Shown: one piece after another, positions 22,762-34,820 of the stretch
Position numbering within the stretch: position 1 is the first letter of the stretch
Layout: each line of letters begins with the position of its first letter
From: Spirodela intermedia
Taxonomy: Eukaryota > Streptophyta > Magnoliopsida > Alismatales > Araceae
NCBI GenBank assembly: GCA_902729315.2
Contig: LR746274.1
Location: forward strand, 3,747,037 to 3,811,036
Length of the DNA: 64,000 nucleotides
Direction of reading: 5' to 3'
Translations under genes and position numbers: made by a program
Notes under the pieces: model-generated
What the model saw: only the letters and a program-made list of their open reading frames with translations
Databases searched by the model: none
Told to the model about the DNA's origin: nothing

Positions 22762-22845
<84 letters not shown>
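22762..22845. repeat. Long (CT)33 tract followed by (CTAT)n
   Basis: About 66 bp of uninterrupted CT then about four CTAT units; further imperfect ct/ctat blocks continue to 22970. It is the longest microsatellite in the window. Confidence 0.95.
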
Positions 22846-22977
22846 TTTCTCCCTCTTTCTAGCCACAAACTGGTCAACGGACTCTCTCACTCTATCTATC
22901 TCTCTATTTTTCTCCCTGTTTCTCGCTACAAATTCTCACTCTATCTATTTTTCTCTCTCTATCTATATATCTAAAAA

Positions 22978-23307
22978 TTCGTCAATGGACTCACTCTCAA
23001 GTCCTCATCATCGTCACAATTAAAACAATGGCTTGAAGCCTGCACAGGCCCGTCGCAAGTCCCTCCGCTCGAACGGACAGTTTGCGGTGCTCTCTCTCTC
23101 TCTCTCTCTCTCTCCCGCTCGCTTTCTCTATCTCTATCAATTTATCTATCATTCTCCCTTCTATGCTGCAGACAGACATGAACAAACTAGTCAACGAACT
23201 TGGTCTCCAATCCCTCCTCGTCGTCATAATAAAGGCAGTAGCTTGAAGCCTCCGCAGGCACATGGTAATGAACGCAGAGAAATCCCTCCTCTGCTCGAAC
23301 GGACGAG
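22978..23307. repeat. Diverged direct duplication, spacing about 211 bp
   Basis: Copy A (about 22978-23080) and copy B (about 23189-23307) share gtcaa(t/c)g(g/a)act, tcctc(a/g)tc(a/g)tc, gcttgaagcct(g/c)c(a/g)caggc and gctcgaacggac. A (CT)n tract lies between them. Confidence 0.75.
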
Positions 23308-23472
23308 ATTCTCACAGATTAACCCACTAACTTTTTCTGTACAACCTTCTCAAGCAGGAGGAGATCATCTCCACGCTACATAACAATTTCTTCACAGATT
23401 TTCTATCCGCCACAGAACGGCAGGCAGTATTGCTTCATTCGGTGCCCACTCACATCTGCTTCAATTGATGTC

Positions 23473-26400
23473 CTACTGTTGATCTTCTAACCCTCTGGAA
23501 ATCCTCACTCGAACTCGTTCCCCATTGAAGTGGAGGTACCCAAACTTCCTCCCATACTTCTGGAACAGCCGCCTCCGGTTGTCCTCCTGCCCGAGGCTCT
23601 GCAACGCCCTCCCCACCCTCGTCACAGTATCTTCGTCTGGTTTCACGCCCAGCTCCTCCATGTCCGCAAAAACCTGCCATTCAGTCGCCAAATTAGGCAA
23701 GTTCCAGACCCTTACTATTAATGGAAGAAGAGAGGTGAACTCCTTGAGGAGTGGCATCATCGTTGAGGTGAGTAGAGTACCTCTAAGATCTTGGCCGGCA
23801 TGCGGTGGTGATCGTATACGGCGATCATTCGGGAAAACAGCCGCCTGGAGATGGAGCGAGTGTGGGTCTCCAACACTGCGTGCCAGATGGTCTCGGCCTC
23901 ATCCACTCGCCCCTCCATGTCCAAGGCCAGTAGAAGGACATCGTACGTTCCCATTGTCATGGCCTGGCCTTTGCTCAGCAGCCACTTTGATACCTAGAAG
24001 GCCATTACCAGGTTTAGTATGGATACGAATCTAAAACTATTTTGAAATCATACTCAAACAGAGAATTGTAGTCGGCTACGAGAAAATTTACATCTTTTTA
24101 CAGGAGAAATTATCTATAAATACGTATATGGATTAGAATCCCGCCAGTGTCAGATTTGGGTCGCTTCGACTGACGGCAGTGGGCTCAACTTTCTCTTCCG
24201 GTTTTAAGACAAACTTTCGGTCCATATTTTTAAGGTAGAGCTTGAAGGGATGCTCCATCATCTTCACTGCTGCTCAAAGGGACGATTGAACTGCTACCAT
24301 CAATTTGTAAGGCAGATCCGAGGAATTGAAGGGAGAAAAATTCTGCAGTACTAAAAGCTGCAGAGATATTCTGCAGGGAAGACTCGCCAATCTGCACCCA
24401 ACTAGCCTAAGTAGAACCCAAGCCAAGGAGGACACAGAAACATTGTTCACCGTGATGCCTTAGCAAATACCTTTGATAAGCTTTGGACATAGTTTTTTAC
24501 CTTTCTAGATGAGACGTATTTTGTCTCATCACCTTCTTAAATGTTTTGTCTGATCCTGGGAAGAGTAGGGATCGATGGAAAAATAAAAATAAATTGGAAA
24601 GCATCGGTGAAACAAAACTATGAAATCAATGTGAAAAGAGTAGGAGTAAATTCAGGAAAAATTGACAATGAAGAGACCACAGAGATTATTGGATGAACAT
24701 TATGACACCACAAGGCATAAAATTAAAATGAAACGAATACAGGGGAAGCGAATACTATATGTTGTTGATCTCACCCACGAAACAAAAAAAGCAATTCGGT
24801 TACTGATCCATAGGAATAGATGAGCAAGACGGTCCTGCTGGTCTAGTCATTGAAAGAATAAATACGACAAATCATTACACTGAAAAAACTAAAATGCTGA
24901 CCTTTTTTGATGAAAAAAATATGAATAATGATAATGTCATGGCTTCCTAAGGTCTTTGAGCTCTCAATGTTGACCAATGTATGTTACAACATAAGGTATT
25001 TTTTGAAATGAATAATATTACAGACCTCAATACTTAAAGGACTTCTGTCTCAAGTATCACCAGCATTTTTATCTGATCGATCCTATTCAGAGCGCCACAC
25101 TCCAAAAACCATTCATAGAGCAAAATTTGATGCAAAAACGTCCTCCAGAAGAAAATAAGAAAAGACACACCGCTTTCTAACTCATAAACAGCTTAAAATT
25201 TTCATTCATTTATATTTGATTCTCGTCTATCTGGCCATAGATTTCAGCAACAGCAGCCCTGATAACATTTGAATTTGATGCATCATTGAATATTTCATTC
25301 AACAAAACAACTAACAATCTTATTTTTGCATACAAGAAAACTCCTGCAACATTAAATGAGTTACAGATTCGTTTAACATTGTGGATACTAGACTCTAAAC
25401 AACAATTCCTGTGCTATATAACCGTGTAAGTAACAACAAGTTGGCAATAGCATTTGATGTGCTTCATAAGTTGGAAAGTAGCCACACATATTCATACATT
25501 TGCTTACCTGTATGATACGCAGCCATTGATTCCTCCTTCGTAAAATCCCCAATGCTTTTGCCACCGCAATCAAAGGAAATTCAACCTCAAAAGCTGTCCA
25601 TTTGTCTAAAGCTTTATCAATTGCTTCTTTCTCATTTGGAAGTTGCGACACCTGCTTGAAAATTCGAGGGAAATAAAGTCCCGAAATTATGTGAACTTTG
25701 TGTGAAAAGGTCAACGACTGGATAATCTACCGAATAGAAAGGCCTCAAACACGCTACATGGGGAATAAGAGAGGGACAAATTAACAAAATATATTCAGTT
25801 ACCCGAGAACCCAGTCTCATTCAACCCAGCCCCAAGTCCTAATATTCCCACTGTACAGTCTTACTTCTCTGCTTAGATAGGCTTCCTGACACTTGGTTCA
25901 CAGTGGAAGATAGCCAAAAAGTCATATCAGCATTCTTTCGATTTTTGCCAAACTTCCATTTCTTTTCCCTGCGAATGTCTGCATGAAGCTTTTTTTCTTC
26001 TTCATCTAATGAGATTGAGCAGTGCCATTCTTCCTTTCCCTTTTCTGGCGGCAGTGGAGCAGCACAACTCACTACTGTGAACTATATAACATTCAAACCT
26101 TGAGAAAATATATCACCAGAGATTTAGTGTGCTCCAACTAAAACTTTGGCCAACAAAAGTATGCCACCAATAAGATATGGAGCAGTCATCTTCATGCTTA
26201 TTACCATTAATGAGAACAGGGACTGAAATCAATCAAAAAATTTAGATTACTCCCTCTACATTGAGCATGAGACTGAACTACATACGGGCATATTCTATAT
26301 CAAGGAGCCTCGATTCTGGATACCGTACTGAATGTATAATGGCTCCACGTAATTAAAGAATTACCAATGATCAAAGATTCATCTGAGACATCAAGTATAG

Positions 26401-27273
26401 CGTCAATAACCTATCCCTTTCATCGCATAGGAGATTATATCTATAGAATGTTGTGAATAGGGGATAACTGACCTTACTTTGGATAACACGAGCAAGGTAT
26501 GACTAAAGCATATACTAGTAGGAGATCAATATTCTGAACAACCCCAAATCCAATTACTCCACAGCTACTCGTATAGCCGTGGTGAGCTAATGGTAAAACC
26601 GTCGATTCTGACCCCTTTAAATCCTTAGTGTTGAGCTTACCCATTTCAAGTTGATTCTAATCGGATACCAGTGTCAGTCGCCATTACATATGTTAAAAGG
26701 CATCTCCACATGGTTGTTAAATCTATCAGTATTTTCTCTCTATACGGACATGGAATGGGTTTCATCTTCAAAAAGTTGTCAACTTTGTTGCTTGCCCAGC
26801 AGTTCTATCTGATGACTTTGCACTGCAATTTTTTTGGGTGATTCACAGGGTTAGGAACCATAAGTTGGGCAATGGAGACTTGGACCCAGTCCACAAATTC
26901 CATGGTTTTCATCAGTAACCATCATGCCCAGAAATATAATCCTTCGTTATTGGTCTTCATGGGGCACAAAATTCCCACACTTGTGGACGATTCTTAGAGG
27001 AGATCAGATGCTGGACGAACGTCGTACAGGATCATGGTATTGCCTGAGGGAATAGTGCCCTTACAGACCAGGGAAGGGGATGGAAGAACAGAAAACCAGT
27101 TCTTGTGGTTTGTTCGGCTCCCAGCTGTTAACAATAAAGTGATAGTAATTCTTTCTCCCCTAATGATCCGATTAATTTCGTGACGCTCCACTTCTTACCA
27201 TTAGTAATATTCTCAAGATGTACGCCCAGTTACCGCAGCATGCATTGATCTCCTTCTAAGATTTTGACCAAGC

Positions 27274-27318
<45 letters not shown>

Positions 27319-28181
27319 AGCACTGTTCTTTTACTGCTATCATAGAAGAAAAAAAATTAGGCCGTGGGAATTGTAGTGTGAGAAAGTTGGTTATAAAATA
27401 CCAGCGAAATTCACCATGATTCCTCCTTACCACATAGAAACATTTAGAAGATTACACTGCATACCGAATACAGGCCGTGAAATTATTTTTATAAGAGTGC
27501 ACTAAAAACAAGATAAGCAATGACTCCAAGGATTACAACACAGATGATCAAGCTAAAACGTGCAAAATACAAAAAGTAAATTAGGATACGAACTTACGAT
27601 TCGAACAAGATTAAGAGCTTTCTGCCCAGATCCAGTCGAGTCTCTTTTCATCCACAAATGATGTTCCTTCTTGCCTGGCTTAGCCTTTTCTTTCCTAAAA
27701 GGTGACGATGAAATATATGAGAAAAACAAAGATCGACTAGAAATGAAAACCATGTGAGTTTCTCCTCAAGAAAAAATAAGAAGAAGAACTGAAATTAAAA
27801 ATATATATATATCGAAAAATTCATTCCAAGCGAGCAATGTAAAGAACGGAAGCGGAGGAAATGTTCGAACCCATTGCGCGCTGGTGGCGGGGAGTTCAAT
27901 TTTGCGGTAACAGACCGTCCTAAGCAACCCGCTATGGTAGAACCCCTTCGTGCAGCATCCGAAGAGAGTTGACTAAGCCACACCGCAGCGGCCGCGGCGC
28001 CGCCGAGGAAACTGGGAGAGCCCTTCCTTGAGGAATTCCCGCTAGCAGCAATCAGCGACAAGCAGGCCGTCCCTCCCTGGTTCACAACTAACCCTGTAAT
28101 GCTTCTGCTGGTGTTCGGCGAGCAGCCCACCGCAGTAGCGGCGGCGCCCACTGTGTGACCAGCTGCGGCAGGGGAGAACAT
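23473..28181 (-). CDS. Pentatricopeptide-repeat protein, At4g18975 type (plastid-targeted)
   Basis: Five exons: 28181-27871, 27694-27598, 25651-25508, 23993-23781 and 23673-23473 (stop). Junction phases are consistent and give 321 residues. Seen: N-terminal Ser/Ala/Gly-rich, acid-poor presequence (exon 1, about 104 residues); KKEHHLWMKRDSTGSGQKAL (exon 2); LPNEKEAIDKALDKW and LRRRNQWLRIIQ (exon 3); PPR-like helices with TMGTYDVLLLALDMEGRVDE and SRRLFSRMIAVYDHH (exon 4); FADMEELGVKPDEDTVTRV and YLHFNGERVRVR (exon 5). This matches the short At4g18975-class PPR proteins annotated as chloroplastic; the RNA target is not known to me. Exons 2-5 are firm. The exon 1 donor (AATGG|GTTCGA) was chosen because its phase fits exon 2. 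Introns 2 and 3 are 1.9 and 1.5 kb. Confidence 0.88.
25652..27597 (-). other. Intron 2 of the PPR gene
   Basis: AT-rich. A 77-codon minus-strand frame (26072-25839) rich in Glu/Lys has no start context or family match. Bases 26580-26680 contain a tRNA A-box-like string (gtgagctaatggtaaaacc), a possible SINE remnant. A (CT)n tract of about 17 units lies at 27279-27313. Confidence 0.5.
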
Positions 28182-29741
28182 GGAAGCGAGGCAGCAGCTG
28201 TACTCGCGATCGGGAGTGAAGGACAGGGTGTTCCCTTGCGCTTTGGTTTAATCGCTGGCAACTCGATTTCGAACCCGGTTCAGTAGTCAACCCATCAACC
28301 CAAAATGCCTTGCTTCTTGAGACTGATAGTCATGAGATGATGCAATGCTCTTCAGAATTGGCCAATCTCTTCAGCTAGTGTGCTTTTCTTACCCCTCTCT
28401 CTCTAAAATTAAAAGGATGCCAACATGAATTGGATGTCAAGAACTGCTTCCTTATCATTCTTTGTTAAGAGTTTCAATATTAGTAGTAGTAGTATTAGGA
28501 ATAATAAATCTAGATTTAGTATTCAATTATTTTGAGTGATTGATGTTTGAATTTATAACTATGGACATTTTTGTAGTCTGATTATTATTTTATACACGAT
28601 TTTTTTTTGCTTAGAAACCATCAATAAAAATAGAATGATGGACAAAGTATACTAAATGCAAAATCTTTTGATCATTATTAATGGCCATTTTTGTGAAGTA
28701 TATAACGAGTGAAATCAATATAACCATGACAACTAAGAAAGAAATGGAAATCCTTCAAATAACTATATATTGTAACCTAATTGAATGAATTTATTTTGTA
28801 TGGTTGCTATGTTTCACATCCTACTATAGAAAATCACATGAAATTCAATTGTCAATCATGCAAAAACTTGAGTCAAACAAGAATGGAATAGCACAATTGA
28901 TAAAATAGGCACAAGTCCTAAAAGGTGATGTAAAAACTAATTTACCATTATGATTTTATTTAAAATACACTCTCTAAAAATGTAGTATGTTACACAATGT
29001 TGAAATCAAATAAGCAAAAAGTACCCATTCAAGAGTATGTACCAATCATTTTTTAATTTAAGACTTTCCACACAAAGTATGCTCAATATGATGTATATCA
29101 CAAAATTCTACCAACAATTGTTGTTTTCTAAAATGACTATGTAATATTATATTTACATGATTACTTGATCATATTATGAGTTTTCATAAAACCATAAAAA
29201 TTGGCTTGTATGGACACCTATAAGTTTTCTCAATAACTTGGTGGTTCCCTAATATGCTAAATTATAAATTAAAAGGGGGGTCAATTAGTTTTGTATTGGG
29301 TTTTACTATTTTTGAAGGATTTGACTAAGTTTCTATCAGTTTATTGTATAGGTAGTTAATATAATATATTATGACATTGATACAAAAGGCATTGGACCAT
29401 CATAGACTGATTTTGATTGGCACAGTAAACCATTACATTAATTGACTAGATGGGTAAAGTCATTAGGTGGATACTCTAATTGATTTAATTAGGTCAACAT
29501 ACTAAAGCTCCTTTACATCTTAGATGTAAAAATTTATAATAGTTTCATATTTTATTGGTCTACATTCACTTTTGAAAGTGTCTTTGTCCTTAGTTGCATT
29601 AATCTCTTTTTTAAATAAATACAATTGAACTTCATGGGATTAGAAAACTTATGCACAATAGATTTTATGAATCTATAATCTCATACTTGACACTAAGTGA
29701 CTAAAATGTCTTTTTAGGCTCATTATTAGTGCTCTCTTGAT
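28182..29741. other. PPR gene upstream region, then AT-rich DNA
   Basis: The first 150 bases probably hold the promoter and 5' UTR of the PPR gene. 28400-29741 is AT-rich without a recognisable gene, RNA or repeat. Confidence 0.6.
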
Positions 29742-30680
29742 GTGACTTAGTCGTTGTATAATAAAATCACATAAATTTAAAATTTATAAAACTAAAAAAT
29801 ACTAATTTTTAGATTTTAAAATATTTTTTAAAAAATAAATTAATTATAATTTGATAAAAGGTTATAAAAATAGTAGAAAATTTCTTATTCGATCGTAGAG
29901 ATGTAAAATAATATAAGATAATATTTAAAAAAAATAAAAGAATTTTTTTTATGATTTTTAGAGTAAATGATCAATATAAAAATATTTAAAAATTCACGAA
30001 AAAGGAAAATAAATGTGCGTATGTCAAGATGATGTCAGCATCTTGAGGAACGTAATTTAGGTAGGAATAGAATTTCACTCAGTGATTCTTACATAAGCGA
30101 TGATAGATAATTTAATAGGTGAACTTAAGATATGTAAAAGTCAAAAAAATCATAATTGAATGAAAAAGATTTTTGAAATTTGAAGTCACATAAAGTGTCA
30201 CTAAATGAAGCACAAATTATGTCAAAAATAAGAAAGACATAGTTCCAGTCTTGTGACAACAATTGCCAAATTTTATGTTCATAAAGATCATTGAATGATG
30301 TCCAAAAAATAATAGTAGAAATTAAACTAATTAAAAAATAATAACATATTATTCCGATGTCACGATGGTAATACGTTTGAATTCTAAGCATTCGAGAGGA
30401 TTGTTGTACAATGTCCATAGTCTCAAAGTCTCTCTTTGAACAAGAATGACATGGATAATCTTTAGATCTTCTTGTGAAGTCTAAAAATTAATGAAGTGAG
30501 TCGTTGAATCATCTCTGGCAACTATCACCCAACATAGTAGAAAAATAGTGACTTTATAACTCTCTAGTGGTTATCACCCGATGGAGATGAGCTAGATGAA
30601 GGTAGGACACATCTTAGAGAGCTTCATCCTCAAGTCCGTGCAATAAGAAGAGGTTCTTCATCGCATCTGATATGCTCTTA
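29742..30680 (+). repeat. Left arm of a large inverted repeat (decayed copy)
   Basis: Starts tgacttagtcgttgtata and ends cttcatcgcatctgatatgctc. Read forward, it aligns over almost its whole length with the reverse complement of 37011-37853, for example gatgatgtcagca, attgaatga, tcactaaatgaagc, gttatcacccga and agagcttcatcctcaagt. Where they differ, this copy nearly always has T or A in place of C or G. Confidence 0.88.
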
Positions 30681-30950
30681 TAAACCCCAAAATCTCAATA
30701 TTGGATATCAGATCTTTGACATATGATTGGTTAAAAATTTCTTTGATAAACATCTAGGTTGATTCACTATGGAACTACACACTTAGACTAATGTTAAGTT
30801 AACTTGTAGACATATCAGTCAAAGATTTCTTGACATATCTTCAATATTCTAACTTGGTAGGATTTTCCACCCTTATTAGAGACATTCTACCATATTTCAA
30901 ATTTTATGTCATATCATACATGTCAAATTTTGTAATTTGAGTATTTGAAT

Positions 30951-31125
30951 GGGTCAACACACACTCTCTCCAATCTATGGTGAGTCTACACACCTTTTTT
31001 GTATGTTGTCATTTTTTTTTTTCATCATGTGGGTCAACACATATTCTCTCTCCACACCATGATGAGTCGACACAACTTTTTTGTGAGTTGTCATGTTTTC
31101 TTCCCTCATGTGGGTCAGCACACAT
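30951..31125. repeat. 80-81 bp tandem repeat, 2.2 copies
   Basis: Units start with gggtca(a/g)cacaca/t at 30951, 31031 and 31112 and include atggtgagtc(t/g)acaca, acttttttgt and gttgtcat. Confidence 0.85.
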
Positions 31126-34100
31126 TTTATTTAGTTCATAATTTAGTTGATATACTTTCTCTCTCCTCTTGTTTTCTTCTAAATTAATTTATTTTGATCT
31201 AATATATTTTATTTTGATATATGTTTGTTTCCAAGCATATGTTTTCTTCACATGGAGCATGAAAAACATTAATATATATAAAAAACTAGATTTAAGGATT
31301 TACGTCTTAATTCTTAGGTTAGTGTATTCAAACATATTAAAAAGAAATTTTCATTTTATCTCTATGTGATTAATAATAAAAATAAAATCACTAAATTGAA
31401 CACAACCTATGTTGAGAGTAGAATATATTGAGAATTATCCTTAAAATAAAAAGTGATTAAATCATTGTAAAATTTTCATTTAATAATTTTAGAATCTTAT
31501 ATTCAACCCTTATGAAAAAAAAAATTACATATGACATATTTATCAAGTGTCAAACTAGAGAAGCACCAAATATAACTTCATATTCATTTTAGAGTATAGA
31601 GCAATAAAAAAAACCTCTGTAACAAGATAATTGAGAACACCATTCATTGATGAGTTTTTTTTCATGTGAATAAAATTGCATTGAACTTATAAGAATAATA
31701 TTGTGATAATTCAATAACTTTTGTTCCATCTTCAAGAAAGATGTTTAGTGAATAACATGTATTTATTGTACTAAAAACTTATTAACTTAAGTTGGGAAAC
31801 CATTTTGATGTTCACAAATAGAATGCAATGATACTTCTAATTAAAAGTTTCATGAATCCAATTGTAATAAACTAATCTAAAAATCAAGATCCAAATATCT
31901 AGTTCTAAGATATCAACAACCTAGTCATATGCTAACATGTTGGCCCTTGTGAGAAAAACTATATCATGTTTTGGTTTCAATATTTTTATGTTGACCATTA
32001 ATTATAAATGTTGGAACATTACATGAAAAAAAAATTATACTAAAAAATCACATATGAAGTCTATTAAGTAGATCAAATAATACATTTACGTAAATTTTGA
32101 AATATTATATGAGAGTAAATATAAAGAATGTCATATTCAGGTGGATATAGCTCTGATGAATGGTTGGATGAGGAATTATCAAACATAGATTTGAATAGTA
32201 ATGGTGAATCTATGTAACCGATTATTTTCATTATACAAGCATTATCACATTATATAGTTTTGTGGAAAGTGTCAATATGTACAGAATGTTACTAAGAGAA
32301 AGTAATGTTTATCATACTCAAATCAGCAAGACTTCTTAAAGCAAAATATGGGTATTAAACTTTACCAAGTCTATTATGTGCTCATGTTATAGATCATTAC
32401 TTTAGAAAGGTTTTAATATCAAAATGACAAATTGAATTGAAACCACATATTCTATCAAATATGATTTTCTAATATCAAGGTATATACTTTAGAAAATCAT
32501 TTCATATATTTTGGATTATCAAAGAATATCATTACACATCAAAATATTGATTCAAGATACCAAGGTACATAAGAGTGAAATACATATTGAATGGATTAAT
32601 ACAAGCATGATTGTAAATTTATTATTTGTCATCAATCATGAATTTATTTTGTTGGATCTTTATTAAACTATTTTGAACCATCATGAAATGAATATGAACA
32701 TTATGATATAACAACATAGAGTAATGGTTTCATGCACGGATATCCAAAAGAACTTAATGAACATATCATATCATATTTCTAGCCATCTGAATTTATGATT
32801 ATTTCAAGAAAAATAGATGTTGAACGTCCTGAAGATATAGAAGATTTTTTCATATGATTCATTTATAATACCAAAGTTTTTTGAATGTAGGATAGTGTTA
32901 GCATAAACTTCTCTCTCCTAACCGCAATACCAAGCTATTGAGTGCAATATCCACATTGAAACTCCAGTGATATATCACTAGAACATGAAGAGGCTGTTGA
33001 ACCTTGGAAAGTATTAAATCTACATTTACAGTCAAGCCTTCTAGGAGCCCTTAGAACATTCTATCTTCTGGAGAAACTTTAGTGACAAGCAGCTACCTCA
33101 TGCTTAGAAATCAAGTGCATTCAAAGTTGCATTCATCTTCATTACTTTGGATGAACCTCAAAGTCAAACTCAACCTCTGGAGAAAACTCACAATGACAAC
33201 TTTCATCATTTGTTGTGAGTTAGACCTAACATTAATTCATTGTAAGTGGGAGCTGACCTAGTGAAATAGCGGTGTGGTGCCCTAAATCTGTTAATCTAAA
33301 ACAAAATTTTCGAAAAAAAAAGTAATGAATTGTCTTGGTGAAACGACAATATGACCTCCTATAGGCCTGAATTTAGAAAGGAGATTTGGAGTGAATCTTC
33401 AAGATAACTGAACCTATTAATCAATTGTTATTATCAAACACTAAGTGGTAGTAGAACCAACAAACAGGTTCATCCTTGGAAAGTAGACATAGGTAGTGTG
33501 TTAAACCACTATAAGAGAGCTTATCTCCTCTAGTCATAAAGGCAGAACATCATCCTAAGATAAGATGATCTTTTAAGAGAGCTTCTCTAAGAAACGAAAT
33601 AGAAAAATGAAATGAATTCTACTATCCCCCTTCTTTATCTTAGTGTGGGCCAAAACTCAATAAAAAGAAAATTTTCATATGTTATGATTGCACCAATCCA
33701 TAGAGGAGGATCTACATAATTTTATCTATTTACTAGTTTTTATAATATAGCATTTAAATTATTTTCTAGAAAAAATAGTTGACAGTAAAGACAAATGCTA
33801 GAAGATAATTAAAATTGAAATAGAAGAATAGGTTTTGTAAAGAAGAATTGAGGAGAGATAAAATGAGTTGATTCATGTGTCAAGTGAGAAAAAACAAAAG
33901 AAAAATATGTTGACCCAAGTGTCAACCTAGGTAGCATCAAGTCAAATACAAAGAGAGAGACTACATTAGTGGGTTGGTGTCTACCTTGGGGAGATAGATA
34001 TGTCAAATCTATCCTGTAAAGGAATTTGTTGATCTTGTAAAAAAAAATCATAGTTCTTTGAGGGTGAATAGTTTAAACCAAAGGTGTAAGTGGATGCATG

Positions 34101-34652
34101 ATAGGGAAGGTTGAATCATTATAAATCAAAGTGTTCATTTCATTCTCAAACTTAATGCATCTATCTAGTGAGTCAAATTGATCAAGTCATCCTAATTTGT
34201 GTCAACCTAGTTTGTTAACCCAAATTAGTCTATGTCAACCCATGTTAATTTTTGTTGACTCACCTCATACGAAACTAAAAAAATATCTAAAATCCGATAA
34301 TAATATATGATTACTATTATAGGCTAACTTACCCTTCCTCTTGTTATTTAATCTAGTCCACCTTAGGACCAACATAAAAAAAAATCATTATTTTTTATTC
34401 CCCATCAAGATTCATGACACCCTTGAGTTTAAAAAAAATCATACTTGTATAATAGTAAGCATGATATTTTCTTTTTACCTCAAATAATGTTACATTATCA
34501 ACTTTGAACCAAAATGTTGGTCTCAAGAAAGGCTAGATAGAATACCAAGAGGGGTAAATTGGTTCTTTAAATTATTTTTTGTATTTTTACATGCTTTTAG
34601 TTGCTCCCCTAAGTTAAATACTTCATGGGTCGAAACAAACCAACTTGGATCA

Positions 34653-34820
34653 ACATGTTAAGTTAATATTGATTATGGTGACTTGACTAAGTTGATACAC
34701 TAAGTATCATAGTGTATATAATACTACAATTTATAGACATGTTAAGTTAATATTGATTAGGGTGACTTGACTAAGTTGATACACTAAGTATCATAGTGTA
34801 TACAATACTACGATTTATAG
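34653..34820. repeat. Two near-identical 84-bp tandem copies
   Basis: 34653-34736 and 34737-34820 both run from acatgttaagttaatattg to atttatag and differ at only about four positions, so this duplication is young relative to its surroundings. Confidence 0.95.

Larger units (their letters stand above)
21309..23472. other. EPFL9 upstream / PPR downstream intergenic region
   Basis: Should hold the EPFL9 promoter at its left side. 22303-22342 is (CT)n, 22762-22845 is a long (CT)n passing into (CTAT)n, and 23093-23115 is another (CT)n. A duplicated segment flanks the last one (separate entry). No supported gene. Confidence 0.6.

Noticed and set aside
22637-23023. 128-codon plus-strand frame with a long Ser-Leu run
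   Set aside because: Translation of the (CT)n/(CTAT)n tract.
25839-26072. 77-codon Glu/Lys-rich minus-strand frame in PPR intron 2
   Set aside because: Not in phase with flanking exons, no acceptor/donor pair fits, and the PPR family has no such segment between its exons.
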